Numbered from the stretch's first letter, positions 37,075 through 45,960 are shown. The stretch: 64,000 bases of DNA from Ignavibacteria bacterium (GCA_020635205.1 JACKAE010000003.1:682001-746000), one strand, 5' to 3'. The notes: a model not told the origin generated them from the sequence alone. Numbers and translations are program-made.

Positions 37075-37821
37075 TTATTGTGTTAGTCGATAAGCATCCG
37101 CAGCAGAGGTATATCCATAGATATGGAACTTATGAGTCGTCCCTATCGTCTTGCTTTCACCCCTTGTAAGAGTGACAACTGCAAGTCCGTCTGTTGGTAT
37201 GTTTGAAAGAACCGAAGAGGAAACTGTATATGAGCCATTATCTGGAACAACAAGATTCCAGTTGTATTGTTGACCCGTTGGCGTTCCGGTAGGCTCTGTA
37301 GCATCACGAACTTGTATCTTAACAAGGTCATTGTTCGGATCAACATTCCACTGAATAGTAAGGTCTTGCGACCTACTTACTGTCTTGACGTTCGGGGAAA
37401 GAATCCGTATCTCAGAAGGGACATACATACTATCCATCACCGCCGGAATTCCTGTCGATGAATTCCCTGAGAGTGACCACGTGGTGACCGATCCAAAAAG
37501 AGGAACCTTCATTGTCAAATACGAACCAGGAAAACGTTCGTCAGCAGAACGTCCACTCACTACCATTGCACCACCGCTTACAAGACTATCGTGATCCGTG
37601 TTATTAAAGACTTGCCCTCCACACTCATATGAAGCACTTCCACTTTGCCTTGTCCACATTGAGTGGACATACATCTGTCCATAAGTCGGAGACTTTGTTA
37701 TAGTCGAAAAGAAAGAGTCTCCTACACTTTCGCCTGTACCTGTCGGATCATTCCCGCACCCAACAATAACTACCATTAACAATGCCAGCCCAAGACTGGC
37801 CAACAAGCCCTGCTTCTTCAT
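37075..37821 (-). CDS. Hypothetical lipoprotein carried by the element
   Basis: A 248-residue protein. ATG 37821 is chosen because the GGAGGAAA ribosome binding site lies inside the longer open frame just before it. The signal peptide ends in a lipobox (VVIVGC, cysteine near residue 22). The middle has a SASYECGGQVFNNTDHD segment; the second half resembles a beta-sandwich with EIRILSPNVK and LTIQWNVDPNNDLVKIQVRD. No named family is recognised. Its upstream region is a copy of the region upstream of the type IX cargo gene (see the repeat at 37954-38175). Confidence 0.75.
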   Translation of the reverse strand: MKKQGLLASLGLALLMVVIVGCGNDPTGTGESVGDSFFSTITKSPTYGQMYVHSMWTRQSGSASYECGGQVFNNTDHDSLVSGGAMVVSGRSADERFPGSYLTMKVPLFGSVTTWSLSGNSSTGIPAVMDSMYVPSEIRILSPNVKTVSRSQDLTIQWNVDPNNDLVKIQVRDATEPTGTPTGQQYNWNLVVPDNGSYTVSSSVLSNIPTDGLAVVTLTRGESKTIGTTHKFHIYGYTSAADAYRLTQ

Positions 37822-38309
37822 CTGGATTTCCTCCATAGATGTGTTATGAGTGGTAAATAGACCGTTCACTCTGTTCTTCTCTGAACTCTAAGAGCCACCT
37901 TCCCGTGATTAGGTCACGGTCGTTTCTTTTCTTCTTCTTTATGATTTCCCACACTGACAGTTTTAAGACGTGAGAAGGGACTGTCTTTATAGATCAAGAC
38001 GTGTGTTCGTCTTCGTGGTCAAAATACAGGTTTCCTTATTCTACAAAAAGGTTTTTTCTTTCGTAAAGAAAAAAATGTACTTCGTTTAAGTATAGTTCAA
38101 TACGCTTTGTTCTTCTCAGTTTATTATGTCGTAAGGGTTATCTCTTTTCCCTCTCCAAATTCAACACAAGTAACTGTTCCCTCACCTTAAAGACGCTCTA
38201 CAACACTTTTCTTCTCACTTCATTTTCACTTTCCTTTCCCCTCTCCAAGTTCAACGCAAACAACCCTGAATTCTACCCCACTATTCCGGCTCTTCCTAAC
38301 TACGTTCCC
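37822..38309. other. 488-bp region with two decayed 3' ends of MmeI-like genes
   Basis: No intact gene. On the - strand, 38148-38178 reads EQLLVLNLEREK then a stop, matching the C-terminal ERLLTLNLERGKE of the element's MmeI-like enzyme. A second remnant at 38226-38262 reads LFALNLERGKE. Both are fragments of related genes left behind. Confidence 0.7.
37954..38175. repeat. Imperfect direct repeat flanking the type IX cargo gene, left copy
   Basis: Aligns with 40777-40998 at an offset of about 2822 bp. Shared blocks include GGACTGTCTT with ATAGATC, GTCAAAATACAG, AGTTCAATACGCTTT and the MmeI-like C-terminal codons. The repeat covers a gene leader plus the 3' end of the upstream gene. Confidence 0.75.
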
Positions 38310-40673
38310 TTACTTTCTGTAGACTGGTTGAACTATTTCCTCCCCTCTATCATTGCTCACTCTTATGAAATACAGTCCTGCCGTTTCCAACTTGAACTGC
38401 TGTAGTCCGGTCGAATAGGCTTCTATACCGGATTGTCGTATAACCTCTCTTCCGAGACGGTCGTACAAAGCAATCGTAAGCGTAGATGGTCTGCTGACAT
38501 GGTAGCGAAGAATAAGGCTTGACTCTTCCCCCGTTATACCGAGAATTGAAAGAGTCCCGGAAGACAGACCCAAAGTTCTCACTGTTGAAAGGCTGTCTGC
38601 CGTCAGCTTCCTTCGTCCGAGCCACGTACCGTTCCCGGCAAAGTATAGGTAGTCACTGTCATAGGCTGAACGGGTGAACGTAATGTTGTCCTCTCCTGTG
38701 AAGTCGTGAATAAGATGGTACGTTCTCCCTCCGTCTCCACTGTAGTGAAGTGTTCCCTCTTTTTCACTGAACACGTACACTCTCTGTGTGTCGAGCCAGT
38801 GATATTCTCCATAGGGAAACCATTCTATAACTTCGTCTTCCCATGTCCCCCCTCCGTCTTCAGAAGTTATTAGATAGTGCAAGCTGTCGGAAGTGACCAC
38901 ACACCCACGCAACGTTCCCTGTTCAACAAGTGCAAGCCCTGCCATTGAACGAACCGTATCGGACAAGGGTAGGAATTCCTCCAGTGAGTTCCATCCGTTG
39001 GATGTGCGAGTAAAACGAACAGACGGATAGCTGCGTGAGCGAATCGTTTTCGTTCCAATTCCTTTATCTCTTTCTGCCATTAGTAGCCGTTCGATAGAAC
39101 GGTCTGTCCTCTTACTCCACTCTACTCCGTCGTTTTCGGAAGCAAGTACGCCAGAATCGGAGGCAACGTAGAGCGTTCGCCCTCCACTACTTCCACTGAC
39201 AACGAGAGAAGTTCCGACAACATCGGTTCCAAGTTCCGGAAGGCGTTCCCCTTCACTCCAGTTTGCCCCTCCGTCTGTTGACTGGAGAAAAGCAATGTAC
39301 TGTTCACTATTGTAGGTGCTGAACTCGGCAAGTCCGAAAAGTTTGTCTGGTTCGCTTACTCTGTCGGCAAAAGCAAGGGAACCGACCCGTCGAACATATT
39401 CGGGAAGTCCGCTCTCCCTGCCGACATCTTCCCATGTCTCCCCGTTGTTCTCACTTCGGAGAATCATTCTTCCGTCACGACTCATCACGGCAAGCCCCTC
39501 TCGTGCTATGAATGCGTAGAGGGTTGTTGCAGGTCTGTTCCGTCGCCAAGTTTTTCCCCCATCGTCGGAACGGGCAAAGGTGGTGTTTCGACCGATAGTC
39601 AAGTGTGTGGTATCTATCGGGAAGAAGCCATAACTCGTTATTGAACTTCCCAAAACCTGAACAGGATATGTCCACCACGAATTCCCGAAACGTTCCCACG
39701 TCTTGCCTCCGTCACGGGTTTTACCGTTAGAGCCGATTGCGTTCAGTGAGTCGAAGAAGCGTAGTGTTTGCGTGTCGAGCCAGTCGGGGAGTTCCCACTT
39801 TCGCCAATTGTATCCCCCGTCAATACTTGTCCAAAACTCGCTGACTGATGCCGAAAGCGGTGAGAAGGCGACCAATGTTTTATCGGAAAGAATATCGATA
39901 AAGGAGTAATCGGTAAAGCGAACCGTCCCTCCCCCCTGCCACATCCGGGGAAGGTGTATCCACTCAGACGTATCGGCAGCAACATCGTAGCGTCCTAACC
40001 ACTCACCGTTAGCGTACCGCACAACAAGAAATGTGTTTGTATCCTCCCACCCAACCACAAAGCCAAACCTTGTTATGTCAGGATATGAATCAAAGCTCGG
40101 TTTCACCGAAAGACTAACACGAAAGGGGACATAGGAGAGAAGTACCGTTGTATCTCCGAACTCCCACGTTTCACCATCTGTTGTCCATATCAGGCGGTTA
40201 GCTCGGAAACTTTCGATACGGTCAAGGGAATCGTGCTCGAAGTCCTGAAATGTATCGTAGATACGAACGTAACGCCCGCCGCTTCCCCCAGCCCCCGGCG
40301 ATCCCCAATAGAGCGAAATAGCTGTATCGGAAAAGGTCGGTGTTACTGGTTCCCACGTCAGGCTATTATCCCGGCTCACCTGTCCGCGTTGTGTATACCC
40401 GGTCTCACCAAAGAACTGCAACGGAAGAGCGTTCGGAATTCCAGTGAGGAGCCACGAATTTCCCCCATCCGTAGTTCTACCGTTTGGCCTGCCGAAACGG
40501 TAGAACTCTCCCTGTTCTCCCCCGTAGCCACGGGATGAATCGGCGAACAAAAGAAGGTTGAACGTTGGTGCTTCGGTTAATTGAAGGTCAATATGTTTCC
40601 AGTTCTCTGAAGGTTGGGTGTGGAGGGAGACAACAAAGAGGAGAAAGAGAAGTACGAGAGTGTAGAGTTTCAT
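38310..40673 (-). CDS. Type IX secreted BNR/Asp-box-like beta-propeller protein
   Basis: A 787-residue exported protein. The signal peptide (LVLLFLLFVVSLHTQ) is followed by about 680 residues containing many Asp-box-like repeats: SRDNSLTWEPV, TSIDGGYNWRKWEL, RDGGKTWERFG, SDDGGKTWRRN, SENNGETWEDVG, STDGGANWSEG, SEDGGGTWEDE, SGDGGRTYHLI. Such repeats mark sialidase-like or Ycf48-like propellers; no enzymatic residues could be assigned. The last 80 residues are a type IX sorting domain (LRYHVSRPSTLTIALYDRLG, GLYFIRVSNDRGEE). It is flanked by imperfect repeats and looks like a cargo cassette of the element. Confidence 0.85.
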   Translation of the reverse strand: MKLYTLVLLFLLFVVSLHTQPSENWKHIDLQLTEAPTFNLLLFADSSRGYGGEQGEFYRFGRPNGRTTDGGNSWLLTGIPNALPLQFFGETGYTQRGQVSRDNSLTWEPVTPTFSDTAISLYWGSPGAGGSGGRYVRIYDTFQDFEHDSLDRIESFRANRLIWTTDGETWEFGDTTVLLSYVPFRVSLSVKPSFDSYPDITRFGFVVGWEDTNTFLVVRYANGEWLGRYDVAADTSEWIHLPRMWQGGGTVRFTDYSFIDILSDKTLVAFSPLSASVSEFWTSIDGGYNWRKWELPDWLDTQTLRFFDSLNAIGSNGKTRDGGKTWERFGNSWWTYPVQVLGSSITSYGFFPIDTTHLTIGRNTTFARSDDGGKTWRRNRPATTLYAFIAREGLAVMSRDGRMILRSENNGETWEDVGRESGLPEYVRRVGSLAFADRVSEPDKLFGLAEFSTYNSEQYIAFLQSTDGGANWSEGERLPELGTDVVGTSLVVSGSSGGRTLYVASDSGVLASENDGVEWSKRTDRSIERLLMAERDKGIGTKTIRSRSYPSVRFTRTSNGWNSLEEFLPLSDTVRSMAGLALVEQGTLRGCVVTSDSLHYLITSEDGGGTWEDEVIEWFPYGEYHWLDTQRVYVFSEKEGTLHYSGDGGRTYHLIHDFTGEDNITFTRSAYDSDYLYFAGNGTWLGRRKLTADSLSTVRTLGLSSGTLSILGITGEESSLILRYHVSRPSTLTIALYDRLGREVIRQSGIEAYSTGLQQFKLETAGLYFIRVSNDRGEEIVQPVYRK

Positions 40674-40776
40674 GATGGATCGGGTAGGAATAACGTTGCG
40701 ATCTGAGTTTATGATTTCCTATGTGCAATGCTACCGGCGGAACTCAATTGTCCCTGAATCTTCTTCCGGTATTGCT

Positions 40777-40998
40777 CTGACAGTTTCAAGGCGTGGTGAG
40801 GGACTGTCTTCATAGATCGTGTGAAGGATTAACTTCGGAGTCAAAATACAGTAATTCTTTTCTCTCGAAAAAGGCTTCTAATCATTAGTGAAAAAAATGT
40901 TCTTCGTTCTAATGTAGTTCAATACGCTTTCTTCTTTTCAGTTCATTATGTCTTAAGAATTATTCCTTCCCCCGCTCCAAGTTCAACGTAAGCAACCG
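40777..40998. repeat. Imperfect direct repeat flanking the type IX cargo gene, right copy
   Basis: Partner of 37954-38175. Here the right part of the repeat is the real 3' end of the MmeI-like gene, while the left part is the leader of the type IX cargo gene. Confidence 0.75.
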
Positions 40999-43731
40999 TT
41001 CCAAAATCTCTTCCTCATTCAAATCGTGTGGCCATCCGTAGGCATCGAATACGGCGTTATCCAGTTTCTTGTGTGCGAGGTCGAGCCATGTTGGACGCTC
41101 GTTGTAGAGGTTCGTGAGCGTTCGCTTCTTCAGGTCGGCTTCTGTTGCCCCCTCCGGGTTCAACCATCTATCCCGCTTCTCTACCAGTTCCTTTGCAGCG
41201 TCGGCAATGGCTTGAACAATTGGGGAGTCTTGCTGCTCCTTGCCCGGTGGATAGGGAAAGGGGAAGGTTTCAAAGGTGGTGGTAGGGGTGTAGCGGGGAT
41301 CATTCCCTTTACCAAGCCAAGTGCCCATTCTCAAAGACCAAAGTTCATGAATGTGGGAGTGAAGGACTCCGAAGAAGTAGTTGTCAGATCGGGCGAAAAC
41401 ATAAACTCCATCGTCAGGAACAATGCTTGATTCATACCATTGGAAGAGTCGATACTTAGATATTCTTGGTGTTGCAATAAATCGGGATAGGTTGCCCACA
41501 GCAGTTTTCATGTCCATTGCCGGGCGTCTATGCAACCACCACTTTTCACGGGCACGTTTCTCATTGTTCTTTTGACGTTCAGGAAGCACATGTTGACGGA
41601 GATATTCAAAAGGCAAATGATATTCTGAGGCTCTTGCCAGTTCCATCTCTCCGAAATCAATAATCCATTTTGGACTACTCCTCTTTACAATAGCAGTACC
41701 ATTGATCCACCGAAAAATAACATCGGCATTCGTTCTTCCGTTAGGGTTAGAACGATCTACCAGCATCATTTTTGCAATATCTTCTTCAAGATCAAATGCC
41801 CCTGCTTTCTTCGTCCCAATGAAGCACAATAGGTAGTTTTCCTTCAGTGACACCGCCTGTGTGATGTCAATATCAGAAGAAAGATTGGTGTGTATGACTT
41901 CAACATCTTTTCCGTTCAGAGTCCTGATAGGTTCGCTTCCATTGTCGAATGCTACAATCGAAACTCTTACTGCTGCACCATCTAAAATCCAAGCTCTATC
42001 ACTCCAAGCATAAAAGATGCTCCCTTGCTTTTGTATATGATTTAAGACTTCTCGATTAACTCCTCCTCTAATAGAATTAGTTGCCAGAAGCCCTGTACGT
42101 AATAGCCTGTTCTTATTGAGTGTCGTGAAAGCCTTGTCAAACCAGTAACACACCAAGTCGGCAAAAGCCGGGACACGGTTTTCATAAACTTGGAATAAAG
42201 CATCTACATAGTTGTTTCCTAACTCTTGACGTATTCTGTTCCCCCCCAAGAACGGAGGGTTCCCTATTATCACGTCAACCTTTGGCCATTCCGGCTCACA
42301 CGGTTTCCCTTCTTCATCAAAGGAAAGAATTGCATCACGGTTCTCTATCGTGTCCAGCCGTCTCAAGATCGGTTCTGCCGGGAACCCGAATCCGTTGTCT
42401 CGGAGCCACTGTATATACCCTATCCAGATCGTAGCTGAAGCAAGTTCGTGAGCGTAGGGGTTTATCTCTATCCCGTGCAACTGTGAGGGGTTCACCGATG
42501 GTAAGAAAGTCGGCAGACCAACCGTTCCGCCGTACTGGATCACTTCCTTTTCAAGGTCAAGTAGTTGACGCAATGCCATGTAGAGGAAGTTCCCGCTTCC
42601 ACATGCCGGGTCAAGTACCTGAACGCTTGCTATCTCTTCGGAGAACTTGAAGAGGAGTTCCCGAATTTCGTTCTGTCGGTTGTCTTTCTTTCGGTTCGTG
42701 TCGGCTTCCTCTCGCTGCCGTACAAGCTCTTCAGTCTGCTTTTGTACCTCTTCCCACCGTCTGCGAAGGGGACGCATAAGAACCGGCTCTACGATCAAAA
42801 GAATATCTTCTTTGCTCGTGTAGTGTGCCCCAAGCTGCGAACGTTTTGCCGGGTCAAGGCTCCGTTCAAAGAGTGTTCCGAAGATGGAAGGTTCGATTTG
42901 CCCCCAATCCATCAAGCTCACTTTCTCCACAATGTCCAGCCCGTCACGGTCAAGGGGGAGAACCGTTGCATCGTCAAACAGAGAGCCGTTGAAGTGAGGA
43001 ATCTTTGTCAGTCCGAAATAACCGCCGGTTGCCATCACTCCGAAGAGTGCCCCCATTTGTCCCGCGAAGTCTTCCGGGTTCCGCTTTGTTGTCTGAATAA
43101 GTGTCTTCAAGGTGTCATTCGGGAGCAATCCAACATCTTCAGCGAAAAGACAGAAGAGGAGACGAATAAGAAAGTGTGCCGCGTCGTGTGGTTCCGCTCC
43201 ACTTGTACGAAGAGCTTCGGAGAGTTTGGCGAATTGCACCGCCGCTTCAGCCGTTACCGCGTCGGTCGTCTTCTCTGACTTGAAGAATTCCGGCTCGTAG
43301 AAGATTGCCTTCAGTTGCCCCATTCCGTCGGGTGTTAGTAGGTCGTCATAGGTGAGAGTCACCACCCGCTTCACTGTGTTCGTGAAGTTCGTGTGAATCA
43401 GAATTTGTTCCATGTCGGAGACAACCAGAAGAGGAGGGTTTTGGAGTGCTTCCCGATAGTTCAGAAGTTGCGTGTATGCGGCTTCAAGGTCTTTGTGCTT
43501 CCCCTTGTACTCCCATCCGAAGAATCCCCGCTTCCACACGTCGGCAAAGCCTTTGTTCCCTATCGTCTTTTCCGCTCCCTTCTCAAAGGTGAAACTCTCC
43601 CCGGTTGCGTCAAGCGTTGCCGGTGTATCGTGACCGACTAACGCGCAAAGGTCGAGGAAATGTTGTTGCGACGCGGAACGTTCGGTGAGTGTGCTTTTCT
43701 TCCACTTGTGAACAAACTCTTGGGGAGTCAT
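40960..43731 (-). CDS. MmeI-type (type IIL) single-chain restriction-modification enzyme
   Basis: A 923-residue protein, almost the length of MmeI (about 919). The N-terminal nuclease has D64, E74 and K76 (FADVWKRGFFGWEYKGK), the same D-X9-E-X-K spacing known in MmeI. A helical spacer follows (about 160-350; LFCLFAEDVGLL, FGTLFERSLDP). The adenine methyltransferase has motif I LDPACGSGNFLYMA near 377 and motif IV GNPPFLGG near 490. The target recognition domain lies at about 620-820 and ends in FETFPFPYPPG, followed by a C-terminal helical domain. One chain both methylates and cuts, so no separate nuclease gene is needed. Its TRD is unassigned, so the target site is unknown. It is the defence cargo of the element. 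Confidence 0.9.
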   Translation of the reverse strand: MTPQEFVHKWKKSTLTERSASQQHFLDLCALVGHDTPATLDATGESFTFEKGAEKTIGNKGFADVWKRGFFGWEYKGKHKDLEAAYTQLLNYREALQNPPLLVVSDMEQILIHTNFTNTVKRVVTLTYDDLLTPDGMGQLKAIFYEPEFFKSEKTTDAVTAEAAVQFAKLSEALRTSGAEPHDAAHFLIRLLFCLFAEDVGLLPNDTLKTLIQTTKRNPEDFAGQMGALFGVMATGGYFGLTKIPHFNGSLFDDATVLPLDRDGLDIVEKVSLMDWGQIEPSIFGTLFERSLDPAKRSQLGAHYTSKEDILLIVEPVLMRPLRRRWEEVQKQTEELVRQREEADTNRKKDNRQNEIRELLFKFSEEIASVQVLDPACGSGNFLYMALRQLLDLEKEVIQYGGTVGLPTFLPSVNPSQLHGIEINPYAHELASATIWIGYIQWLRDNGFGFPAEPILRRLDTIENRDAILSFDEEGKPCEPEWPKVDVIIGNPPFLGGNRIRQELGNNYVDALFQVYENRVPAFADLVCYWFDKAFTTLNKNRLLRTGLLATNSIRGGVNREVLNHIQKQGSIFYAWSDRAWILDGAAVRVSIVAFDNGSEPIRTLNGKDVEVIHTNLSSDIDITQAVSLKENYLLCFIGTKKAGAFDLEEDIAKMMLVDRSNPNGRTNADVIFRWINGTAIVKRSSPKWIIDFGEMELARASEYHLPFEYLRQHVLPERQKNNEKRAREKWWLHRRPAMDMKTAVGNLSRFIATPRISKYRLFQWYESSIVPDDGVYVFARSDNYFFGVLHSHIHELWSLRMGTWLGKGNDPRYTPTTTFETFPFPYPPGKEQQDSPIVQAIADAAKELVEKRDRWLNPEGATEADLKKRTLTNLYNERPTWLDLAHKKLDNAVFDAYGWPHDLNEEEILERLLTLNLERGKE

Positions 43732-43802
43732 AGCCCTCGGGTTTTGGTTGACGGATTGAATGAAGTGAAGAAATTACGGAAGGGGTACAAATGTTCAGGC
43801 AC

Positions 43803-43828
43803 AAAAAAGGGGAGCGTGTTGGCTCCCC
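43803..43828 (-). terminator. Intrinsic terminator after the 79-residue protein gene
   Basis: Arms GGGGAGC (43809-43815) and GCTCCCC (43822-43828), followed by TTTTTT on the - strand. Confidence 0.85.
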
Positions 43829-43857
43829 CTGCAAGTCTCTTGACGTTATGAACGCTT

Positions 43858-44097
43858 TCAGTCAGGTTCAGAACCGGGGCACTCTGCAAGCGTCTCCGTG
43901 ATCCGTTCAAGGTCGGTTAGAACATCGTCAAGAATCCAAGTCAGACAAGCCGCTTCTTTTCCCGTGGTGTTCGCAAGACCATAACAAGCGTATTCAACGG
44001 CTTGTAGTCTTCCCTTGTTCCGCTCGAATACTCGGTAGAGTTCGTCAGGTGTGAACCGTCGTTCCGGTTCGTCGTGTGGTTTGGTGTGTGTAGACAT
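43858..44097 (-). CDS. 79-residue hypothetical protein of the element
   Basis: A small acidic, largely helical protein (FTPDELYRVFERNKGRLQAV, GLANTTGKEAACLTWILDDV). No helix-turn-helix or known family is recognised. It has its own terminator and a structured region directly upstream (44119-44180), so it may be separately regulated. Location just upstream of the restriction-modification gene would fit a small controller or modulator, but there is no sequence evidence for that. Confidence 0.6.
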   Translation of the reverse strand: MSTHTKPHDEPERRFTPDELYRVFERNKGRLQAVEYACYGLANTTGKEAACLTWILDDVLTDLERITETLAECPGSEPD

Positions 44098-44118
44098 ACG
44101 ATTTGAACTGTTAAAGGT

Positions 44119-44180
44119 GCCCGGTCTTGTTCACGCTCGTATGAAGCGTTCCCCGGCCTTACGGTACGGGGAGACCGGGC
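44119..44180. other. Predicted three-way-junction structure (origin or leader RNA candidate)
   Basis: A perfect 9-bp outer stem (GCCCGGTCT at 44119-44127, AGACCGGGC at 44172-44180) encloses two hairpins: ACGCT/AGCGT with a 7-base loop (44132-44148) and CCCCG/CGGGG (44151-44171). It lies directly upstream of the 79-residue protein gene. Either a leader RNA or a replication origin of the Rep protein would fit. Confidence 0.6.
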
Positions 44181-44195
44181 ATGTTGTCTATGCCG

Positions 44196-44226
44196 AAAAA
44201 GTGACCACTCCTGAAGGAGTGGTCAC
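44196..44226 (-). terminator. Intrinsic terminator after the HTH protein gene
   Basis: Twelve-base arms GTGACCACTCCT and AGGAGTGGTCAC around two bases (44201-44226), followed on the - strand by TTTTT. Confidence 0.88.
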
Positions 44227-44284
44227 CCCACACGATTTGAACGTGACCAATTTACGAAAGAACTGAATAAGGCGACTCTCTCAC

Positions 44285-44773
44285 CTATGTATGATCCTCA
44301 AAGCCCTCCTCTTTCAGCCAAACTTCTTCAACGTCTTGACTCTCACCATGTAGCCCCAGGTTCTTCACCGCCTCTTGTGCTTGCTTCATCATGTGCTTTT
44401 GCTCTCTTGTGTTCGACCTTTCAAGAGAAGAAAGATTCGACATATCGTAGAGACCCAATAGCCGCGAACGTTGGTGGCTACATTTCAAAACGACTTGTAG
44501 GAAACGAGGTTCAAACGTTTCTTCCCATTCCTTCCACGCGGTTTGTTGCACCTCATTGATAAGCAACACTTCAGCAAACACCCGTTCTTTGTACGACTCT
44601 ATCGTTGCTTGTTTCCATCGTTCCCGAACCTCTTTCAGGTCATAGGAAATTTGCCCCTGACTCAGCTTGTAGTGATTAGCGATTTGTTGTTGCGTGTACC
44701 CTCGCACCCAATAACGGGCAATCTGTTCGAGTTGGGATTCACGCTCGGCTTTTGTTCGGACATTTTCAGCCAT
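44285..44773 (-). CDS. Helix-turn-helix protein resembling a phage terminase small subunit
   Basis: A 162-residue protein starting at ATG 44773. Residues 14-48 form a homeodomain-like helix-turn-helix (QLEQIARYWVRGYTQQQIA, NHYKLSQGQISYDLKEV). A long helical middle is followed by CSHQRSRLLGLYDMSN, a segment like the ERRAKLLGL motif of terminase small subunits and related phage HTH proteins. The C-terminus is acidic. It might recognise DNA for packaging, replication or regulation. Part of its 5' end is duplicated at 44882-44968. The terminase reading is tentative. Confidence 0.6.
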   Translation of the reverse strand: MAENVRTKAERESQLEQIARYWVRGYTQQQIANHYKLSQGQISYDLKEVRERWKQATIESYKERVFAEVLLINEVQQTAWKEWEETFEPRFLQVVLKCSHQRSRLLGLYDMSNLSSLERSNTREQKHMMKQAQEAVKNLGLHGESQDVEEVWLKEEGFEDHT

Positions 44774-44968
44774 TATTAACCCCACAAATAAATGGTCTTT
44801 CTCAGTCTCATATAGCTGCTGGAATCGGTTGTTTAAGACTCACGTTCTCATTTTGAAAGTTCTCCAAAGAGTTCGGGTTCCGTTCAGACATTTTCGGCCA
44901 TTATTAACCTCTGGTATAAACCGTTTTTGTTGGTTTCATATAGATGTCAGAATCGGTTGTTCTTCACT
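44754..44968. repeat. Imperfect tandem duplication of the rep/HTH gene junction
   Basis: 44754-44840 and 44882-44968 align at a 128-bp offset. Both encode, on the - strand, a C-terminus NNRF and a start MAENV. In the right copy NNRF is the real end of rep while MAENV meets a stop; in the left copy MAENV starts the real HTH protein. Confidence 0.8.
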
Positions 44969-45960
44969 CTTATTTTTTCTGTCGGTGGCTCTACCAACAA
45001 TGCCCCCGTCTGCTTGTCTACCCACGTTGCAAGCCTCTGTTCCCACTCCCACAAAATCCATTTGCCGATGGTGAATCCGTAAGGAGTCTCATACGCCTCT
45101 ACGTCCGTTGCCTTGATCTTCTCCGTATCCCGTGCCGCTTGTATCAGGCTACCGTATGGCTGCAATGTGCGACTGTTGAAGAGTGCTGCTACGATCACGT
45201 CAAGAGCTTCAGACGGAACGGGAATTTTCTCCTCTTCAACTTCGGTCACGAGTTTTGTGATGTAGCCGAAGAGCTTTCGGATTCCAGTACTATCGCCCGG
45301 CTCAATTGCTTGCAACTCTTGCGCGTCTCGGTGTGCTGAAAAGCGGTTCCGTTTCAGCCACTCTTTCAACACGAAAGAAGCAACTTCTTCACCGTCAAGA
45401 ATCATGTGAAAGTGAGGGTGATAGAGTCCAGTTTCCCCATTGTATATCACTTCCAACTTTCGCAAGCCGTGAACCTTACCATTCTTCCGGGCAAGGTCAT
45501 TTATCAGGCTGAACTCTCCCTTCATTTGTCGGATCGTCGGGCGCAAATGCTCTCCCTGAACAGTTCGCCGTGTGAGCGTGAGGAAGTACGGATCGGCAAA
45601 GGACTGAATAGCAGGCAGATATTTATTTATCCCTTTGGCCGTCCTAATTGCCTGACAGATCGGGCAAAGCCTTCCGTTGCAATAGTGCGTTCGTAACCGC
45701 CCGTCAACACCCTGTTCTATACGTTCCGCGCAATAGATGCCGTTCCGATAGTACTGTTCCCGTTCGTTGCGTAGTTCCGCAAGGTTCACGTGAAGGGGAA
45801 CAGAATACTTCTTCCTGAATGCCCGTCGCTGAAGGGCTTTCCGCGTGTCCTGAATCGTCGATTGCAGCACGGGTTCAGGGAGATTCCGGGCTTGTGCTAA
45901 TGAATCAAGATATATAGTATCAGAACACCTTTCTCTTCCATTGCCTATATTTGTAGGCAT
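44947..45960 (-). CDS. rep: Rolling-circle (HUH) replication initiator protein
   Basis: A 337-residue Rep_1-like initiator. A cysteine cluster (C94, C99, C102 in HYCNGRLCPICQAIRTAK) matches the CxxxRxCPxC segment of plasmid Reps. Motif 1 is FLTLT at 126-130, motif 2 is the metal-binding HUH pair H183-F184-H185 in YHPHFHMILDG, and motif 3 is FGYITK with Tyr233 as likely nicking residue. The start ATG 45960 is kept. Such proteins nick one strand at a double-strand origin and drive rolling-circle replication. It indicates that the element replicates on its own after excision. It is 93 bp downstream of the excisionase-like gene. Confidence 0.85.
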   Translation of the reverse strand: MPTNIGNGRERCSDTIYLDSLAQARNLPEPVLQSTIQDTRKALQRRAFRKKYSVPLHVNLAELRNEREQYYRNGIYCAERIEQGVDGRLRTHYCNGRLCPICQAIRTAKGINKYLPAIQSFADPYFLTLTRRTVQGEHLRPTIRQMKGEFSLINDLARKNGKVHGLRKLEVIYNGETGLYHPHFHMILDGEEVASFVLKEWLKRNRFSAHRDAQELQAIEPGDSTGIRKLFGYITKLVTEVEEEKIPVPSEALDVIVAALFNSRTLQPYGSLIQAARDTEKIKATDVEAYETPYGFTIGKWILWEWEQRLATWVDKQTGALLVEPPTEKIRVKNNRF

